Shown here: piece after piece, positions 1 through 10,004 of the stretch
Layout of the letters: every line of letters begins with the position of its first letter
How positions within the stretch are numbered: position 1 is the first letter of the stretch
Assembly (NCBI GenBank): GCA_000333855.2
Contig: CM007316.1
Coordinates: 235,623-299,622 of the forward strand
Source: Endotrypanum monterogeii
Lineage: Eukaryota > Euglenozoa > Kinetoplastea > Trypanosomatida > Trypanosomatidae
DNA: 64,000 nucleotides
Direction: 5' to 3'
Translations under genes and position numbers: made by a program
The notes under the pieces: model-generated
Seen by the model: the letters and a program-made list of their open reading frames with translations, nothing else
Told to the model about the DNA's origin: nothing
The model's database searches: none

Positions 1-53
1 CGTACGGTACGTACGTACACTCTACTACACGACACTACACACAAAAAAAAAAG

Positions 54-94
<41 letters not shown>

Positions 95-583
95 GCAGAC
101 CTCCTCCTTTCGTTCCACAGGGTCAATGCTCTTCTCACTGATCTCGACACGTCCCTCGCTCTTTTTTTTTTCTCGCTTACCACGTGTGTACCGTTTATTC
201 TTATTCTGTCGTGCACTTTGGGGCGATGGTTTGACCACATCCTCGATTTCTCATCCTTTCTTTTCGAGCTGCGGTGGTGGTGGCACGCACGTAGGAGGGC
301 AAACACTGGCAAGTGAAGTGGTATCTCCGAGGATCCGGGAACCGTCTTCGATATCTTCCATCACACACGCGTATCTACGCGACGATAATTCAACACTTTG
401 ACTGACAAAAAAAAATATGAAAACGCATCTGACAGGTGCTTGCTTCTTTTCTCTCTTTTCATCCCACTGACTTGCCAAGGAGGAGGGGGAAATCTCGGTC
501 TACTGCTTCGCTAATGACGAAGTACTGCTCCACCTTTTTTTTTGTTCCTACGAGGTGCTCCTACGGTGCAATCTTTCATCATC
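1..583. other. Spacer and probable 5' untranslated region before the first gene
   Basis: No gene is visible here. The stretch opens with overlapping gtac repeats, an A-run at 43-52 and a long (AT)n repeat at 57-93, followed by pyrimidine-rich DNA. A T-run at 534-543 ends shortly before an AG at 553-554, which is a reasonable spliced-leader acceptor for the Mut7-C gene whose ATG lies at 584. The short open frames on either strand are low-complexity translations of the repeats. Confidence 0.6.
57..93. repeat. (AT)n microsatellite
   Basis: Uninterrupted alternating A/T over 37 bases, directly after an A-rich run. It is the first of about fifteen TA repeats in the spacers of this window. Confidence 0.95.
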
Positions 584-1489
584 ATGTCGTGCATGGTGAC
601 GAGCTCCACCTCTTCGCACAGCGTTGTCGATGAGCCCCGCTTCATAATGGATTTTAGCATGAACAAGGTGGCCAAGTATTTCCGTTTACTCGGTTATGAC
701 ACGCTTTGCTCGCCTACCGTACCTCAGGCTTTTCTGATTTCCATCGCCTGCGCGGAGAATCGGATTCTTGTGACATGCAGTCGGCCACTCCTTAGTAGCG
801 TCCATGTGCACAACCGCCGTGTGCGTTCCATGCGATGTGGTGCCGCAAAGACTCCAGCGAGCGCTGCACGTCGTGTCGTAGCCTACGACTCAGATGGAGA
901 GTCCATCTACTCGGAGGACAGCGATACATCGAATATCGAGGTGCGATGCATTTTTGCTCAGCAATGGCGATGCAGTGATTTTCATTGTACTATGATGGGT
1001 CTTATTCAGCAGGCGGGCCTAACATACGACCCAGGGCGCGTTTTCCGTCGCTGCGTGACGTGCAACGACCTTCTCATCCCATTGGAGAAGAGGGCCGTGA
1101 GGGACCGTGTCGTGGGAAAGATATACGAGATTTACGACGACTTCACCGAATGCCCCACCTGCCAAAAAGTCTTTTGGGGGTTTGATGGGGAGAATGTCAT
1201 CAACTACAAAAGTTTTCGGTCTCTCAACCTCTTGCGCTCCCTATGCATTTCAGCCGGAGCCCCAGTGCAGATGGAGCGTACGCGACTCACTCGATTGCGT
1301 TGCTTTCGTGGGTTTCCTCGGATTGCGAAGGTGCTGATATTCTGTTATTTGGGGGAAGCGGATCTTGAGAACATGGCTGACATTTTCCCAGCACTGCGCG
1401 ACATCGCAGAGGAGGTCAGGGAAAGCCGCCGAACAGGTGCACCTCTTTCTTTCTCCTTCGTTCGCAAGACAAAATTCCTCAAAAAATAA
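584..1489 (+). CDS. Mut7-C RNase-domain / zinc-ribbon protein
   Basis: The 301-residue product matches the Mut7-C family (PIN-like fold followed by a zinc ribbon). Visible features are the N-terminal block with Asp23 and the LLGYD signature at 34-38, then the strand that normally carries T-R-D. A Ser/Asp-rich insertion follows at about 100-115. The zinc ribbon has Cys156/Cys159 and Cys189/Cys192, the second pair followed by the usual KVFW. The family is thought to act as RNA nucleases (named after C. elegans mut-7). Here the T-R-D motif reads T-C-S (63-65), so a conserved acidic residue is missing and nuclease activity is doubtful. The first in-frame ATG is 584; upstream in-frame sequence has only a TTG. 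ATG 593 is an alternative. Family assignment is firm, activity is not. Confidence 0.85.
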   Translation: MSCMVTSSTSSHSVVDEPRFIMDFSMNKVAKYFRLLGYDTLCSPTVPQAFLISIACAENRILVTCSRPLLSSVHVHNRRVRSMRCGAAKTPASAARRVVAYDSDGESIYSEDSDTSNIEVRCIFAQQWRCSDFHCTMMGLIQQAGLTYDPGRVFRRCVTCNDLLIPLEKRAVRDRVVGKIYEIYDDFTECPTCQKVFWGFDGENVINYKSFRSLNLLRSLCISAGAPVQMERTRLTRLRCFRGFPRIAKVLIFCYLGEADLENMADIFPALRDIAEEVRESRRTGAPLSFSFVRKTKFLKK

Positions 1490-2375
1490 AATGGCCGTGT
1501 AGATGAGGTGAGGAGGTCTGCCGTCGCTGATTGGGGTGATGAGAATTGGGTGAGTTACTTGAAGAGGAGTGGGTGCGCATCGCGTTGGCTGTCAGAAAGA
1601 TTTTTTTTTTTGTTTAACTGCACTGACCCGGTCGTTTGTGTCATCTCTCTGGGACATGTACACGACTCCACTGTAAGAGGTGGGGAATTGAGCAGCACCG
1701 GAGGCGGCGGGGGCATGTCGGTCTCTCTTTTACAGAGTCACTGCTTGAGAGCAGGGCCAAGCGTTGGGGCCTCTCTCTTTTTAAAAAAAATATTTTCCCT
1801 ACTGCACCACCATCTCGTGAAGGAACAGCTGCCCTCCTGTCTCCGTTCTCCGATTTTTTTTTTCGTTCCTATTAACACCACACGCAGGGAGAAGTATTTC
1901 TTCAATACCGATTCTCTGCATAAGCAAAGGCTTCGAACGATTGTTCGGAGAGGATTAAAGAAAAAAAAAAACAACGTCAACGGGAGGCACACAGTGCTTT
2001 CTTGACGGAGTCTATACCCAGCCGTGGCGCGGAGAGTTTTTACGTCGTGTATTTTCAAACTGAGCGGGGCTCCTTGCTTATCGATTCAATCTCTTCCCCT
2101 CCTTGCGTGAGGCAGTCAGTGGTTACACTATCTTTTCTTCATCATCGGCTCAGATGGAGACGCAATCACGAGTTGTAGTGGCCTAATCTACTTCGTCGAT
2201 CTTTCTTTTTTTTTTCTTCTTGTTTGGCGATCAAGGCGCCTGGAATCTGCTCCGTTGTGTATCTGCACGTCTTTTTTTTTTTGAGGGGGCTTTAGCTCGT
2301 CTGGTTTTGGTGGATTGACCTGCGACCTCTCTCTCTTGGTTTTCGCGGCGTATCCTTTAATCATTTTTTTCCTCT

Positions 2376-2377
2376 AG
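2376..2377 (+). promoter_or_regulatory. Predicted spliced-leader acceptor AG for LSm4
   Basis: An AG follows a T-rich tract at 2355-2375. Use of this site would give a leader of about 144 bases that includes the CA repeat. The site is an inference from position and tract, not observed splicing. Confidence 0.4.
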
Positions 2378-2460
2378 GTAAACGTACGCTGCAGCGCACG
2401 CGTAGGTATCAAGAGGAATCCCTCGACGAATATTTCCCCCCTTTGTACTTCCGTCGTGCT

Positions 2461-2482
2461 ACACACACACACACACAAAAGA

Positions 2483-2511
<29 letters not shown>
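2461..2511. repeat. (CA)n microsatellite
   Basis: Two CA runs, 2461-2476 and 2483-2511, are separated by a short A-rich break. They lie just upstream of the LSm4 start codon, probably within its 5' untranslated region. Confidence 0.95.
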
Positions 2512-2513
<2 letters not shown>

Positions 2514-2521
2514 GGCAGAGA

Positions 2522-2872
2522 ATGAGTTACACACGCCGACCCATAACACCCATCGAAATATTGCGTAACTGTCGGGGTAAAGATGTCTCCATCGAACTTG
2601 CTGATGGCGAGACGGTGAATGGCACTGTTATGCGCACTGATCGTGCTATGAACGTGGTAATCAAACAGTGTACTCGCACTGCCGCCGATGGCGAGTCGTT
2701 CTGGAAGTCGCGGGAGTGCTTCGTGCGTGGAGCCAGCGTCAAAAATGTGCGCATGACAGACAGTGCACTCGTAGCTCTGCCAGCCCCAACAAAACGCAAG
2801 ACAGCGGGCGGGAAGAGTTTGGATGCTCGCAAAGAGAAATCTGTTTCAGTTGGCAAGCATCTGAGGAGGTAG
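2522..2872 (+). CDS. LSM4: U6 snRNA-associated Sm-like protein LSm4
   Basis: This 116-residue protein carries a complete Sm fold at about residues 8-80. The Sm1 part has the VSIELADGE strand and the TDRAMNVV turn, and the Sm2 part the FVRGASVKNVRM strand. The stretch FWKSRECFVRG matches the LSm4-specific form (FW..PECYIRG) rather than SmD1 or SmD3. A short basic tail follows, without the long RGG tail of animal LSm4. In eukaryotes LSm4 is part of the LSm2-8 ring that binds the U6 snRNA 3' end; the trypanosomatid complex acts in U6 stability and splicing. The ATG at 2522 gives a normal length; upstream in-frame sequence is only the CA repeat. Confidence 0.9.
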   Translation: MSYTRRPITPIEILRNCRGKDVSIELADGETVNGTVMRTDRAMNVVIKQCTRTAADGESFWKSRECFVRGASVKNVRMTDSALVALPAPTKRKTAGGKSLDARKEKSVSVGKHLRR

Positions 2873-4310
2873 TTGTCTCCATTCGCGTGTGAATCAAATC
2901 TTTGCTGTGGTAAGATACTTTAGCATGTCACTGACCGGTTGTTTGCCCACTGTGTAGAGGGATCCAGGTGGTCCCTCTTTTTCCCCCTTACCCCTTTACC
3001 TAATGCCGAATCACTTCTGCTGTCGATAGAGTCGTGAGCTAAAGGCGTGAGAGGTGAGGGGATGGGCAGGCAGGCAGGCAGAGGGGCGTATAACCCGGGG
3101 GGCGGTTCGGGGTATGGGGCGGGTGAGTGGTAGGGTACTCGACTCGACTCGCACGGGAAAGCTTATGGTGATGGAGATGAAGGTGTGCTTACTGATGGTC
3201 GACGAAATGATGTTTGTATGTGTATTTGCGCGGTCCCTCGCAAGGGTCACCTCTGTCCCTGCTTGATCTCTGTCCGATCTTCCCCCGGGAGTTGTGGTGG
3301 TGTATGCGGCTTTTAGGGGTTTTGGTGCCTCTTTAAGTGCAGAAGGCGTATGCATATATGCCAGTGTGCTTTTTTCTCCCCCTCAGGCACGAGGTGACAT
3401 GAATGTCCTGGATAAAAGAAAAAGAAAAGCAGTTTTTTCTGCGTCTGAAACTGCTCTTGTTTATGCGCATGTCTATTTTCGTCTTTTCACTGGAAGGAAA
3501 GGAGACTTGGTGTTTGTCAGGCGATGGCCAGGTAGCCGTTCTCTTTCCCTTGGCTTAGTCCTTCCCCCTGGTGCGCCTCTATTCTTGGAGTGAAGCGAGG
3601 GTTGCAGAGAGGCCATATTCGATTGCGAAAATCTTTTCTTTCCCCTCCACCGAATGCATTCGACGCATCTCTCGTTTTTCAACGTTGACTTTCTTCTCGG
3701 CACTTCTCTTCCCCTCATGTTCTGCCTTTCCTTCATCTCACCACGCACGTTTGCTTCACTGTTTCGTGCATATGATTATTACTGCCACCGTCATCATCAT
3801 CACACATGCGTGCATGCACATGACGTCGCCATTCCACACGGGCGTATGGTATTCCTTCGCTTCTCTGTGCTTGTCTAGCTTTTGCTGGTGCAGGGCAACG
3901 CTTTAGAAGTACACGTGTGAGCGTGTTTTTCTGTTTTTCTTCGAGCGAGCGACTGTCTGTGTGTGTCTGTGTGTGTCTGTGTCTGTGTATTCATATACAC
4001 GAAAATATATATCTATATATATATATTTACCTAAATGTTTATTTGAAATTGTGATTGTGCATGAGCTGACGCCGACTCCGACAACCCAAGGCTTTTTTCC
4101 TGCTTCTTCGTTTTTTTTTTTTTGCCCCCCCCCCCTCTCATCTTCGAATTTCTCCTCTTCCCCACTGAGCTCTGTGCGCCTCTTCTGAAGTGTTGTAGGC
4201 TGTGTTTCCTGTTCCTCTTGGCCCTCGTCTGGCTTTTTTGTTATTGTTGTTGTCCTTTGGTAGTGGAGAGCGTTCAACAATAGTGGTGGTGGGTAACGAG
4301 GCACCGTGTA
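2873..4310. other. Spacer between LSm4 and PAN3
   Basis: About 1.4 kb without a recognisable gene. It includes a G-rich patch at 3050-3130, a TG/TA-rich stretch at 3955-4027 and a strong T-C tract at 4111-4139. AG dinucleotides follow at about 4167 and 4263; either could serve as trans-splice acceptor for PAN3. Confidence 0.6.
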
Positions 4311-5876
4311 ATGCTGGGTGGTAGCCGTCGACCTCCCACAATCACAAGTACTGGCGAACACGAACATTCCCTCAGCTTTCTAGGCAATATCCAGAAGACC
4401 AGAGCCCCCCTGAGTGGCGAGCGCCAAGGCATGAATCCTGTCACTGGCAACCTGACAGGAGTCGAGAATGGGGCACCAATGATGTCGCCGACGTTTCCGT
4501 CGCCCCACTCCCTTTACAGTCCGCAGCACCACATGGACGTGTACCGTACAAATGGCAGCCTATCTATGGCGGCTGACCCGTTCCCTGCAACGCCGTATAC
4601 CCCTATAAGTAGTCTTTTCATGTCTCCATCGGTGCGCAACTCGCTGACCACCCCGCACTCGGGGCGGCCGCGTCGCCCGGTAACCCACGTAACATCGTCC
4701 AAGTTTTCGATGTACACCACTATTTACAACCTGGAGCCGGAGCCGAAAGCGAGTGTGATGATGCCCAAGGTGCGCATGCAGATATACCAGACAAGTGCCC
4801 GGTACACAGGCAAAGATATTCTCCTGCGTCGACTAGTGAACGTGCCGGTGAAAGAGGAGGAGTGCGTTGTGGTGAAGGAAGCACTCCGGCAGTACCGCCA
4901 CCCTAACCTCGTCCCGCTGACAAACCTCTTCGCCACAGAGGAGTTTGTGATGGGAAGCACCGATGTCATTATGGAGTATCGCTACATGGCAGGGGCGAAG
5001 GGTTTGCAGGAGGCCTTTTTCACTGAGGGGCGCCGTGCGACGGAGGGGCTGCTGTGGTCCTTCACGTGTCAGCTCGTAGGCTTGCTCCGCTCCTTTCATG
5101 AGACGCTCATCCCGTTACACGGATTGCATTGGTCCAAAATTATTTATGTCGAGACCACTGGGCGATTCTACTTCACCGGCCTTGGTCTGACAGACCTCCT
5201 AGAGCCGAGAGGAACCGCGGTGCAACAGCATATACTGATGAAGCAAGACATCCAGTCTCTCGGCTTCATTTTGTTCCAACTGGCCTCGCGGAACCTTAAC
5301 GTGAAGCTGGAGACTTTCACAAACAAGCAGCCCCTCCCCGGGTTTTCACAGAGCTTCTGGGAGCTTATCAAAACTTGTCTGGAGGGGCATGCCGACTCTG
5401 CGCAGCTGTGTCATGCTCTTGGCGAGCGGATGTCAATGGAGGTGGGGCACCAGGAGGGACACACAGACTTTCTCATGACCCAATGCCAAAAAGAAATGCA
5501 TAATGGCCGCGTCATGCGCCTGCTTATCAAACTAAGCTTTGCTCTCGAGTCGCCAGCCGAGGTGCATGAGTACACTTCGGAGAATCAGCGGTATGTTCTT
5601 CGACTGTTCAATCAATTTTTGTTCAATCAAGTTGATGAGCAGAACCGAGTGAATGTAGACTGGGGTCATGTGTACCACTGCCTGAACAAGCTGGATATTG
5701 GCTCTGATGAGACCATTCAGTTGATCGGGACCGACACAAGCAATACCGTGTTGGTCGTGAGCTACGCTGACTTACGCACTATGCTTGACAGCGTCTTCGA
5801 TCGTGTTCAGCAGGTGTCACAGATGACGACAGACGTCGATCCACAGGGATACACGATGCCTACAGGTAGTATATGA
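4311..5876 (+). CDS. PAN3: PAN3, pseudokinase subunit of the PAN2-PAN3 deadenylase
   Basis: The 521-residue product has PAN3 architecture. A disordered Ser/Pro-rich head occupies about 1-135. A kinase-like domain at about 150-355 follows, with no HRD or DFG: the catalytic-loop position reads LHGLHWSKI and the DFG position FTGLGLTD, as expected for this pseudokinase. A short helical linker leads to the C-terminal knob at about 395-510 (RLLIKLSF, RYVLRLFNQFLF, LNKLDIG and VVSYADL are PAN3 hallmarks). PAN3 dimerises, binds poly(A) and poly(A)-binding protein, and brings the PAN2 nuclease to mRNA tails. The chosen start is the first in-frame ATG; Met41 (4431) is possible if a later acceptor is used. 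A weak PAM2-like motif is discussed in the findings. Confidence 0.9.
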   Translation: MLGGSRRPPTITSTGEHEHSLSFLGNIQKTRAPLSGERQGMNPVTGNLTGVENGAPMMSPTFPSPHSLYSPQHHMDVYRTNGSLSMAADPFPATPYTPISSLFMSPSVRNSLTTPHSGRPRRPVTHVTSSKFSMYTTIYNLEPEPKASVMMPKVRMQIYQTSARYTGKDILLRRLVNVPVKEEECVVVKEALRQYRHPNLVPLTNLFATEEFVMGSTDVIMEYRYMAGAKGLQEAFFTEGRRATEGLLWSFTCQLVGLLRSFHETLIPLHGLHWSKIIYVETTGRFYFTGLGLTDLLEPRGTAVQQHILMKQDIQSLGFILFQLASRNLNVKLETFTNKQPLPGFSQSFWELIKTCLEGHADSAQLCHALGERMSMEVGHQEGHTDFLMTQCQKEMHNGRVMRLLIKLSFALESPAEVHEYTSENQRYVLRLFNQFLFNQVDEQNRVNVDWGHVYHCLNKLDIGSDETIQLIGTDTSNTVLVVSYADLRTMLDSVFDRVQQVSQMTTDVDPQGYTMPTGSI

Positions 5877-7519
5877 ACACAATAACAGAGGCGGTCTCGA
5901 TCTGGGTGCAATCTCTTCACCCTAATCCGCATTCACGAGTATGAGTCTTTGCCGCTCATAGCTTCTTCTCCCGTGTCTTTGTGTGTTTATGTGTCTGTGC
6001 ATTGGCGCTTCATCTGGTGTGATGTATTTTCCCTTTTTTTCTTTGGTCCCTTTGCCCGTCTTTTTTTGTTGGTGTTGAGGGTATTTTACGTTGTGGTTTC
6101 ACGAGGGTTAGTACACTGACTTTTTCGCTCCCTTTCCTACACACACCACCCCCTTTAGGTGTGTTGTTTGTTGGAGAGTGGGAGCGCCTGGTCACTGAAA
6201 AATATAGGCTTCTCTTGGTGTATCGAGAGAGCGAGATTGATGCCTGGTGGTATTGCTTGTGATGCCGAGCTTACACGACATCTACAGACCAAGTTCAAGC
6301 GATCCTTTCCTGTTCTAAAAGAAGGAATGCAAGGTGATACGATGAATACCGTCGATGTGAAGGTGTGTATGTCTGATGTTCACCTTCCCAGATATGATAC
6401 TCGCGCCTTGTCGAAGAACTACTGCGCAGGCTCCACTCGCTTCCCATGAGGCTCATCTCCACCCAGGTGACCTCTTTCTTTTTTCTCTCCCATATTGTCT
6501 ACCCTTATTGTGCGTGTGTGTGTTTGTATGTGCGTTTCCCTGTCCGACAGGAGCTGAGACTGATGCGGCTTGCTTTCTCTCAACCCCTTTTTCTTTTGGT
6601 GCACATTTTTTTTTGACTGTTACTCTTCTATGTCTTGTTTCCGTTTTCTCATGGATGTGGAGTTCGACACGCGTCGTGCATTGTATCTGTGCGTGTATGT
6701 GTGTGTATGTGTGCGTTTTTTTTTTTCCCGCAGTTGTTTCCTCTGTCCTTGGGTGTTCTTTTTTTCCCGCGGGTTTCTTCTCGTCTTCGCCTCCTCATAA
6801 TTAAAAAAAACATTTTTGTCGTTGTCGCATCCTCGTATCGCTTTGTCTGTATTCCCCACGTGCTCTTTCTTCGGAGGCCTCTGTGTGTGTGCGTCTGTGT
6901 GTGGAGGAGGGGATGGGAGGGTGCTGGCCCGCTCACACGTTGTGGCGCTCGGTTTTCGCGCATGTTGACAGTGGTTGATGGTGGCGCCGAGGGCAACGCG
7001 ATGGTACAGCGTTCCCCCTCCTGTGCGCGCAGATCATGTCTGTACTATCTTCGAGCACTGACAGACGCAGGCATAAAGAGGGCGTGGAAAGGGGAGGGGC
7101 AAGAGAGGAAGCCGGAGGGATTGTCCAGAAGGAGAAATACGAAAAGGAGAGGGGCACAGCAGCGACCGGATGGGAGAGGAGGGGTGGGGGGAGACGCACA
7201 GAATCTGAAGGAGCGGCGGAAGCAATTTGAATTTGACAAAGTCAGAAAACAAAAATAGACACGTAGTGGCAAAGGGAAAAAAGGGGGGATGCGTGCTAAG
7301 GGGAGGGGATCGGCGATAGCCTGGGCTCTCACTTTTTTTTTTTTGTCATCTCTGTGCGAGGGTTTTCACTGACAAGGCCATCACATCGATTCCGTACCCC
7401 TCTCCTTTTTGAGTTGTTTCCTCGAGCTGCTTCTCGTCGCGCTGCCTACTGCCATGCGTAATAGGGGAAGTGGTTAGCGCTTGGCTGCTCCATCCCCCTC
7501 CTCATCTTGCGCAATGCTT

Positions 7520-7590
7520 GTATGTGTGTGTGTATATGTGTGTGTGTGTGTGCATGTGTGTATATATGTGTGTGTGTGTGTGTGTGTGTG
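7520..7590. repeat. (TG)n/(TA) microsatellite
   Basis: About 70 bases of TG repeats interrupted by short TATA segments. Confidence 0.95.
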
Positions 7591-8195
7591 GAAAAGCAAA
7601 CGGTGATTCTTTCCAAGAAAAACTCTATTCCACTTGCCCAGATTACAGATGCTCTGTTAGAGGTATAGAGGACACGATTGACTAGAGCACTTTCTATTTG
7701 AGGCTTTGTGTGCTGGGGATAGCGTGCTGCCCGTATACAGCGTGTCTCGGTACACGCGTGATTTTCCGCTTCCAGAGGCCTGCTCGGCGACAGAGCCTCT
7801 TAACCCACTTCATGCTGTATACCTGCTGTCGAACAGGGAGCTTCTGCGACTGCGCGTCTTTAGCGAATGTAATGCCTAACTTGTATTCCTGTCTTTTCTT
7901 CGATTTTTCTTGATGTTTTGCTCGAGTGTGTCTGTATAGCTGTGTGCTGTACGTGATATCAGCCCTTTTGAGGATCGGTACCTCACTTTGAAACGCAAGG
8001 AGACGTTTTTTTTTTTTTTTGCTCCCACTGAACACCTCTGTGTACCATATTTTCCAGCAATTGCACCTCGGTGTTGGTTTTCCGTTGTCTCCCAAACTCA
8101 TTCTGACCTTCCCCCTGTGACCGCACGTATCCGTTGCTTTTTTTGATAAAAGAATAAAACTCTTCCTCACACCCATCCTTTCGCATTTCACTCAC

Positions 8196-8197
8196 AG
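8196..8197 (+). promoter_or_regulatory. Predicted spliced-leader acceptor AG for DNAAF1
   Basis: A pyrimidine-rich stretch at 8158-8195 ends in CACAG, 19 bases before the ATG. The leader would be very short. Prediction from context only. Confidence 0.4.
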
Positions 8198-8216
8198 GAG
8201 CTGTAGTCGTAGTAAA

Positions 8217-10004
8217 ATGGCGGAAATGACAGCAGACGTGATTGTGGCCTCGTGCAAGGCCAACGGCGGCTACGCTGCGCCGCACCTCAACGATCAGCTC
8301 TATCTGCACTGCCGTGGGTTCACAACGATCCAGAACCTCGAGTCCTATAATAATGTGAAGGTTCTATGGTTGGAGCAGAATGCCCTTTCAGAGCTCAATG
8401 GATTAGAGAGTCAGCAGGGCACACTCGTCTCTCTTTTTCTACAGAACAATTTTCTCCGGTCGCTGACGTCATTGACGACAACTCTCCGCGGCCTGCGCGT
8501 TCTCAACGTGTCGCACAATTACCTGACATCTCTACGTGGCATTGCCGCAGGATGCCCGTTGCTGGAGACGCTTCAGGCCTCTCACAATCAGCTCACATCT
8601 CTAGAGGTGTGCGAGGAGCTCTGGCAGCTAGCTGGAAGCCTCACCAGCGTCGACTTGTCTTTTAACTGTATTGAGACCGCGTGTGAGCCCACCGACGTGG
8701 ACCCCGTGGATTCTGCTACCACGGGTACAACAAAAGCGACAGGCGATTCAATATACACAGCAGCCGACGAGGATATTCGCATTGTTGACGCGTCCAAGGT
8801 TAACGCTATCGCTCCTGTTACTGCTTCGAGCACAAGGGTTCCGCCACCCAAGCCTGATGCACTCGTCATCGTGCAGTTTTTTCACCGCCTCCCACTTGTC
8901 AGCGTCATCTATCTCCAAGGTAACGGATTGTCCCACCGCTTGCGCCACTATCGACGAAACATGATATTGCACCTGCCCGCTCTCACGTACCTCGATGAGC
9001 GTCCAGTATTTCCAGAGGAGCGGCGCGCAGCAGAGGCCTGGGGCCGCGGCGGAGATGCGGCTGAGGCGGCCGAGCGCGCCTCCATCCGCGAGGAAAAACG
9101 TGCACACCTCACTCAGTGCGTCACTCTGCTGACTGAGCAGCGAGAGGAGCATCGGGAACTGCGGGATCGCTTAACACAGCGCCTTGACCAGCGCCGAGCG
9201 CAGGAGCTGGAGGAGTTGACGGAGCGGCGCCGCCGCCACCGCGATGATCGCGCCGCCGCGGAATCTGAGGAGTCTGCCGTACGGACTATTCTGGAAAAGG
9301 CAGAGCAGGACGCTCGCTGGGACGCCGAGGAGCTGTTCGAGGAGGCTCACAGAGCCCTTCTGTTGACCGAAAAGGAGCACCGCCACACCTACGAACAACG
9401 TGTGGCGGTGGCGGCAGCTGCGCAAGCTGCGGCACTGGAGGCACTTGCAGAGCGTAGAGCGGAGGATGACACGGCCAGGGATGATGACAGTGATACTGCT
9501 AGTGTTGCCGCAGCTGAAACTGTGAAGGTGCTTGAGGGTGTGACGTCGTGCTCGTCTGACGGATACTTCACGCGGCCGTGCCACGACGACACCAACACAA
9601 TGTTGTCGGCACAGAAGGCGTGTTTCTCCTCACCCTCTGCTGCCCTGGCGGAACTCCTACAGCCGGATGACGATGTACTGAGGGAGATGGAGATGGAGAT
9701 TGATAATGTACTTTATGATGTGAACTCCAGCGTTTTCTCCGTCAAGAGCGAGTCAGCTGCCCGCGGCGCTGGTGCAGAGGAGCTGAACACCCCTTGCATC
9801 ACGCCTGCTAGTCGCCAAGCGACGAACTGTATTGCGTTGCGGATGGAAAGAAACATGCACGCCGCTGTGGACCAGGTGTCGAGCCAGCTGCGGGCCTCGC
9901 AGCACCAGCAGCGACGCCGAAGCTCTGGTATGCTACGTGAGGATGTGTGGCAGCGCTTTGAGCAGTGGAGGACACGCCGGGCTTCTCAGCAGTCCGACTC
10001 GTAA
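8217..10004 (+). CDS. DNAAF1: Dynein axonemal assembly factor 1 (LRRC50/ODA7)
   Basis: The 595-residue protein begins with SDS22-type leucine-rich repeats (about 22-150; e.g. VLWLEQNAL, LVSLFLQNNFL, LRVLNVSHNYL, SVDLSFNCI). The closing cap at about 215-275 has the signature TYLDERPVFPEERRAAEAW, a hallmark of DNAAF1. A long Glu/Arg/Ala-rich coiled coil follows at about 280-420, then a low-complexity acidic tail and a basic C terminus. DNAAF1 acts in the cytoplasm in preassembly of outer and inner dynein arms, so this gene points to a motile 9+2 flagellum. The start is the first in-frame ATG. An insertion of about 65 residues (roughly 150-215, Thr/Asp/Ala-rich) separates the penultimate repeat from the cap and is longer than in animal relatives. 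Confidence 0.9.
   Translation: MAEMTADVIVASCKANGGYAAPHLNDQLYLHCRGFTTIQNLESYNNVKVLWLEQNALSELNGLESQQGTLVSLFLQNNFLRSLTSLTTTLRGLRVLNVSHNYLTSLRGIAAGCPLLETLQASHNQLTSLEVCEELWQLAGSLTSVDLSFNCIETACEPTDVDPVDSATTGTTKATGDSIYTAADEDIRIVDASKVNAIAPVTASSTRVPPPKPDALVIVQFFHRLPLVSVIYLQGNGLSHRLRHYRRNMILHLPALTYLDERPVFPEERRAAEAWGRGGDAAEAAERASIREEKRAHLTQCVTLLTEQREEHRELRDRLTQRLDQRRAQELEELTERRRRHRDDRAAAESEESAVRTILEKAEQDARWDAEELFEEAHRALLLTEKEHRHTYEQRVAVAAAAQAAALEALAERRAEDDTARDDDSDTASVAAAETVKVLEGVTSCSSDGYFTRPCHDDTNTMLSAQKACFSSPSAALAELLQPDDDVLREMEMEIDNVLYDVNSSVFSVKSESAARGAGAEELNTPCITPASRQATNCIALRMERNMHAAVDQVSSQLRASQHQQRRRSSGMLREDVWQRFEQWRTRRASQQSDS

Larger units (their letters stand above)
1490..2521. other. Spacer between Mut7-C gene and LSm4
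   Basis: About 1 kb without a defensible gene. It contains repeated T-runs (1602-1611, 1854-1863, 2206-2215, 2272-2281), an A-run near 1961-1970 and a CA repeat at 2461-2511 inside the probable LSm4 leader. Open frames here lack coding character and mostly translate homopolymers. Confidence 0.6.
5877..8216. other. Spacer between PAN3 and DNAAF1
   Basis: About 2.3 kb without a firm gene. It holds T-runs, a TG/TA repeat at 7520-7590 and a purine-rich island at about 7060-7310. That island lies in an open frame of 98 codons (6962-7258) on the + strand, weak evidence for a small basic protein. Minus-strand frames at 7694-8191 are translations of pyrimidine tracts and are not credible. Confidence 0.55.

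Noticed and set aside
6376..6804. 142-codon frame in the PAN3-DNAAF1 spacer
   Set aside because: Cys/Val/Phe-rich reading of TG and T tracts; no coding signal.
7694..8191. 165-codon open frame on the minus strand
   Set aside because: Basic, Lys-rich translation of the complement of T/C tracts, with no domain and lying just before the DNAAF1 acceptor on the + strand.
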